Origin: an uncultured Campylobacterales bacterium
Lineage (GTDB): Bacteria; Campylobacterota; Campylobacteria; Campylobacterales; Arcobacteraceae
Length of the DNA stretch: 64,000 nt
Assembly: GCA_947494995.1 (NCBI GenBank)
Contig: CANLWY010000003.1
Coordinates: 124,001 to 188,000 of the forward strand
Reading direction: 5' to 3'
The first letter of the stretch is position 1. The number at the start of each line of letters is the position of its first letter. The notes under the pieces were generated by a model that saw nothing but the letters and a program-made list of their open reading frames with translations, ran no database searches and was not told the DNA's origin. Positions 61,528 to 64,000 of the stretch are shown one piece after another. The position numbers were made by a program, and so were the translations under genes.

Positions 61528-62376
61528 TTAATATAAAAGTTTATTATTAAGTAAGTCAATCAACTGTAACGGGTCTACCTGTATTCCATGTAGTCTCATA
61601 GAAAAATGTAAATGTGGTCCAGTTACTCTTCCTGAATCTCCACTTAGTCCAAGAACATCTCCTTTTTTAATACTTTGACCTACCTTATAGTTCATTTTAT
61701 CTAAGTGAAAATAACAAGAGTAAATTCCTTGTCCATGATCTATTACAATTGAATTCCCTGCATAAAATCTATCTTCTGCAATAGTTATTATTCCATCATT
61801 TACAGCTTGTATAGGAGTTCCTACCGCAGCTTTATAATCTGTACCACTATGATAAGAGCTTAAGATTCCATTATAGACCCTTTTTTTACCAAAAGAACTA
61901 GTGATCTTAGAGTTTAAAGGTTTAATAAACTTACCATTTAGATATAAGTTTTTAGCTGTTTTATTATAAACCTTCATAGCACTTGCATACTCTTTTTTTG
62001 TACGTTTTTTATTTTTTTTACTTAGGCTGACTTTTCCTTTTGATACGTTTATAACTTCACTTTTATATTTTCCATCAATGACTTTTATAGAAAGGCCTTT
62101 AAAGATTTTTTTTCCATCTTTTATATATGAAATTATAACTCTATAATCTTTTCTTTCTTTATAGTAAGAAATTGGAACTAGAGCATATAAACCATCTTTT
62201 GAAGGTTTTTCAAAAAAATCAATATTGTGTTTATCAATAGTTAATTTTGCATCAGATATGTTTTTTTCACCAAGTGTGATTAAAAAAGTATTTGCATTTT
62301 TAATTTCTTTTGTGTTTACTTCAAGAGCTTCCAATGATAGTATAAATGTGATTAGGATAATAATAAACTTTTTCAT
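61528..62376 (-). CDS. M23-family peptidase (peptidoglycan endopeptidase)
   Basis: 282 residues with a signal peptide (MKKFIIILITFILSLEA). A non-catalytic N-terminal beta domain (about 20-130) precedes the M23 domain (about 150-280). Zinc ligands are HSGTD and the HLH of GPHLHFSMRL; YSCYFHLDKMNY supplies the other histidine. The intact set implies active cleavage of cross-linking peptides. ATG start; the following mlaA gene lies 72 bases downstream, possibly on the same transcript. Homologous to cell-shape endopeptidases such as Pgp3 or HdpA of Campylobacterota, but which one is uncertain. Confidence 0.9.
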   Translation of the reverse strand: MKKFIIILITFILSLEALEVNTKEIKNANTFLITLGEKNISDAKLTIDKHNIDFFEKPSKDGLYALVPISYYKERKDYRVIISYIKDGKKIFKGLSIKVIDGKYKSEVINVSKGKVSLSKKNKKRTKKEYASAMKVYNKTAKNLYLNGKFIKPLNSKITSSFGKKRVYNGILSSYHSGTDYKAAVGTPIQAVNDGIITIAEDRFYAGNSIVIDHGQGIYSCYFHLDKMNYKVGQSIKKGDVLGLSGDSGRVTGPHLHFSMRLHGIQVDPLQLIDLLNNKLLY

Positions 62377-62427
62377 TTTGTTATCATAGCAAATTTTCTT
62401 GTTTTTGTATCTTAATTACAAACTTGG

Positions 62428-62433
62428 TATAAT
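62428..62433 (+). promoter_or_regulatory. -10 promoter element of yebC
   Basis: TATAAT lies 39 bases before the ATG, preceded by TTGG, in the divergent gap with the M23 gene. Confidence 0.55.
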
Positions 62434-62466
62434 CCCGAAAAACATATGAAATAATTGGAGTTATTT

Positions 62467-63177
62467 ATGGGTAGAGCCTTTGAGTATAGAAAAGCAGCGA
62501 AGATGAAAAGATGGGGAGCAATGTCAAGAGTTTTCCCTAAATTAGCAAAATCAATTGAGATTGCAGCAAAAGCTGGAGGAGCAGATCCTGAAACAAACTC
62601 AGCTTTAAGAACAGCAATTCTTAATGCAAAAGCTGAAAATATGCCAAAATCAAATGTTGAAGCGGCAATTAAAAGAGCAACTGGAAAAGATGCAGCAAAC
62701 TATACAGATGTAAACTTTGAAGGAAAAGGTCCTCATGGTGTTTTAATCTTTGTTGAAACTGCAACAGATAACAATACGAGAACAGTAGCAAATGTAAAAA
62801 TGCACTTTAATAAAAATGGTGGTTCTATGGCACCAACTGGTTCATTAGAGTTTATGTTTGATAGAAAAGCACTTTTTGAATTTAATAAAACTGAAGATAT
62901 GGATTTAGAAGAGTTAGAGTTAGAATTAATTGATGCAGGTCTTGAAGAGATTGAAGAAGAAGAGGGGATTGTTTTAGTTACTGCTGATTATAAAGACTTT
63001 GGAGCTTTAAATAAAGCTTTTGAAGATATAGGAATTGAACTTACTAAAGCTAAATTAGAGAGAATCTCAAATAATCCTCAAGAGTTTACAGAAGAACAAC
63101 AAGAAGAGATAGGTAAACTACTTGAAAAGCTTGAAGACGATGATGATGTTCAAGCAGTATTTACAAATATGGCATAA
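62467..63177 (+). CDS. YebC/PmpR family regulatory protein
   Basis: 236 residues, the usual length. It starts MGRAFEYRKAAKMKRWGAMSRVF, the near-universal N-terminus of this family, and shows GGADPETNSALRTAIL, NMPKSNVEAAIKRATG and the C-terminal domain with MDLEELELELIDAGLEEIEEEEG. Members affect transcription or, as shown for some, translation of proline-rich stretches. The start is ATG 62467 with GGAG six bases upstream; the earlier TTG at 62455 is not used. Ends in a long palindromic terminator. Confidence 0.94.
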   Translation: MGRAFEYRKAAKMKRWGAMSRVFPKLAKSIEIAAKAGGADPETNSALRTAILNAKAENMPKSNVEAAIKRATGKDAANYTDVNFEGKGPHGVLIFVETATDNNTRTVANVKMHFNKNGGSMAPTGSLEFMFDRKALFEFNKTEDMDLEELELELIDAGLEEIEEEEGIVLVTADYKDFGALNKAFEDIGIELTKAKLERISNNPQEFTEEQQEEIGKLLEKLEDDDDVQAVFTNMA

Positions 63178-63203
63178 AACAGAGTTTTAAAACTCTGTTT
63201 TAT
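63174..63203. terminator. 30-bp perfect palindrome terminator after yebC
   Basis: ATAAAACAGAGTTTT is followed immediately by its exact reverse complement. It covers the yebC stop codon and lies just before the M48 gene stop on the other strand, so it serves both. Confidence 0.75.
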
Positions 63204-63207
63204 CTTC

Positions 63208-64000
63208 TTAATATACTCTTTTCCCTAAACTAGGATTTTTTGTATCTTTAGAAGGAGTTGTTTTTCTATTTAGTGTTTGTCTTTTTGTTTTTTCTATTTT
63301 TGCAATCACTTTTTTAATATCTTTAATTCTTGTATCTGAACTTGGATGAGTTGAGAAAAATTCACTACCTTGTTTTTTACCTTCACTCATATTTTGCCAG
63401 AAGTTTAGAGCTTCATAGACATTGTATCCAGCTTCATGCATAAGATATATTCCTATTTCATCTGCTTCTGTTTCTTGTAGTCTTCCATATGGAAGTAAAA
63501 CTCCATATTGAGCACCTAATCCATAGGCGATATTAAATGTTTTTGAAAGGTGAGGAGCTTTTGAACCTATTAAGATATTTCCTAAAACTTGTGCCCCTTG
63601 GGCAACCATTCCTGTACTTACTCTTTCAGCCCCATGACGTGCAAGAGCATGGGCAATTTCATGGGCAATAACAGTTGCTAATTGATCATCATTTTTTGCA
63701 ACTTCTAAAATTCCTGTATAAACAACTACTTTTCCTCCTGGAAGACAAAAGGCATTTTTGGCTTTATCTTTAACAAGATTGAATTCCCATTTATAGTCGT
63801 TTCTATTTACAACTTTTGCAATTTTATATCCAATGCTTTTAATTCTATTGGCATCTCTTGTCCCTCTTATAACTTTTGCTTTTGATAAGGCTTGTTTATA
63901 TGATTGTTCTCCTAGTGCCATCTCTTGTGAGTGAGACATTAAAATCATTTGGCTTCTATTTGTTACAGGTGCTTTATGGGTACAGCCTATAAAAATAAAT
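63208..64000 (-). CDS. M48-family lipoprotein metalloprotease (5' end outside window)
   Basis: Visible part of about 264 residues. The frame stays open to the right edge, upstream of the internal ATG at 63948, and there reads FIFIGCTHKAP, a lipobox. The signal peptide therefore starts outside the window. The zinc motif HEIAHALARHG lies at about 95-100 residues after that ATG, and the third ligand is in LQETEADEIGIYLMHEAGY. It resembles LoiP/YcaL-type periplasmic proteases involved in outer-membrane quality control. It is convergent with yebC. Confidence 0.9.
   Translation of the reverse strand, partial: FIFIGCTHKAPVTNRSQMILMSHSQEMALGEQSYKQALSKAKVIRGTRDANRIKSIGYKIAKVVNRNDYKWEFNLVKDKAKNAFCLPGGKVVVYTGILEVAKNDDQLATVIAHEIAHALARHGAERVSTGMVAQGAQVLGNILIGSKAPHLSKTFNIAYGLGAQYGVLLPYGRLQETEADEIGIYLMHEAGYNVYEALNFWQNMSEGKKQGSEFFSTHPSSDTRIKDIKKVIAKIEKTKRQTLNRKTTPSKDTKNPSLGKRVY

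Noticed and set aside
1-64000. tRNA, rRNA, CRISPR arrays, insertion sequences or prophage
   Set aside because: Inspection of the intergenic gaps showed no cloverleaf, no repeat-spacer array, no transposase or integrase and no phage genes.

Overview
The window is a continuous stretch of low-GC chromosome. It is densely packed, with many TTG or overlapping starts and AGGA-type ribosome binding sites. The gene set points to Campylobacterota, most likely the Arcobacter group. The pointers are a CiaB-family protein, an MlaA-MlaC-RND lipid operon of the type known in Campylobacter jejuni, HtpG under a CIRCE operator, Cache-domain kinases and many c-di-GMP and chemotaxis genes. I saw no tRNA, rRNA, CRISPR array, insertion sequence or prophage. 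The assignment rests on recognising protein families by eye, not on a database search.

Layout. 1-3750: C-terminal part of a large NAD-glutamate dehydrogenase, a tiny membrane protein and a SagB-type oxidoreductase. 3811-8398: a c-di-GMP cyclase gene joined to a lipid-transport operon in which LetA is split into two proteins and is followed by a seven-MCE-domain LetB. 8425-16983: truncated haemoglobin, a solute-binding protein, CiaB, two unknown membrane proteins, DoxX, htpG, a secreted unknown protein and a decayed gene. 17096-21525: TSUP permease, LysR regulator and a TAXI-type TRAP transporter. 21615-30369: mixed small genes, including a NifX-like protein, YitT, a duplicated pair of unknown proteins, DUF4197, a chemoreceptor and a LOG protein.

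30544-37952 is the most coherent module: a Cache-domain sensor kinase, an OmpR-type regulator, a DctPQM TRAP transporter and the three 5-oxoprolinase subunits PxpA, PxpB and PxpC. The same paired hexamer, ACTCAC-N5-ACTCAC, lies upstream of both the kinase gene and dctP. I infer an autoregulated uptake and degradation pathway, with 5-oxoproline (pyroglutamate) or a related compound as the likely substrate. Both TRAP operons in the window also carry a strong hairpin at the same place, about 20-50 bases into the first membrane-subunit gene after the binding-protein gene.

37939-46924: an EAL phosphodiesterase with a degenerate GGDEF partner, a DedA protein, DbpA helicase, a parvulin with a structured leader, PIN-PhoH and an orphan double-Cache kinase. 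47087-56658: a methyltransferase, MltB, a DsbB-DsbA-TlpA thiol-redox set, unknown membrane proteins, a ferritin-like protein, an aminotransferase, a HAD phosphatase and an internally duplicated small protein. 56944-62376 (minus strand): M23 peptidase, MlaA, MlaC, RND exporter and LOG, forming a second envelope lipid-transport operon. The window ends with YebC and an M48 lipoprotein protease that runs off the right edge.
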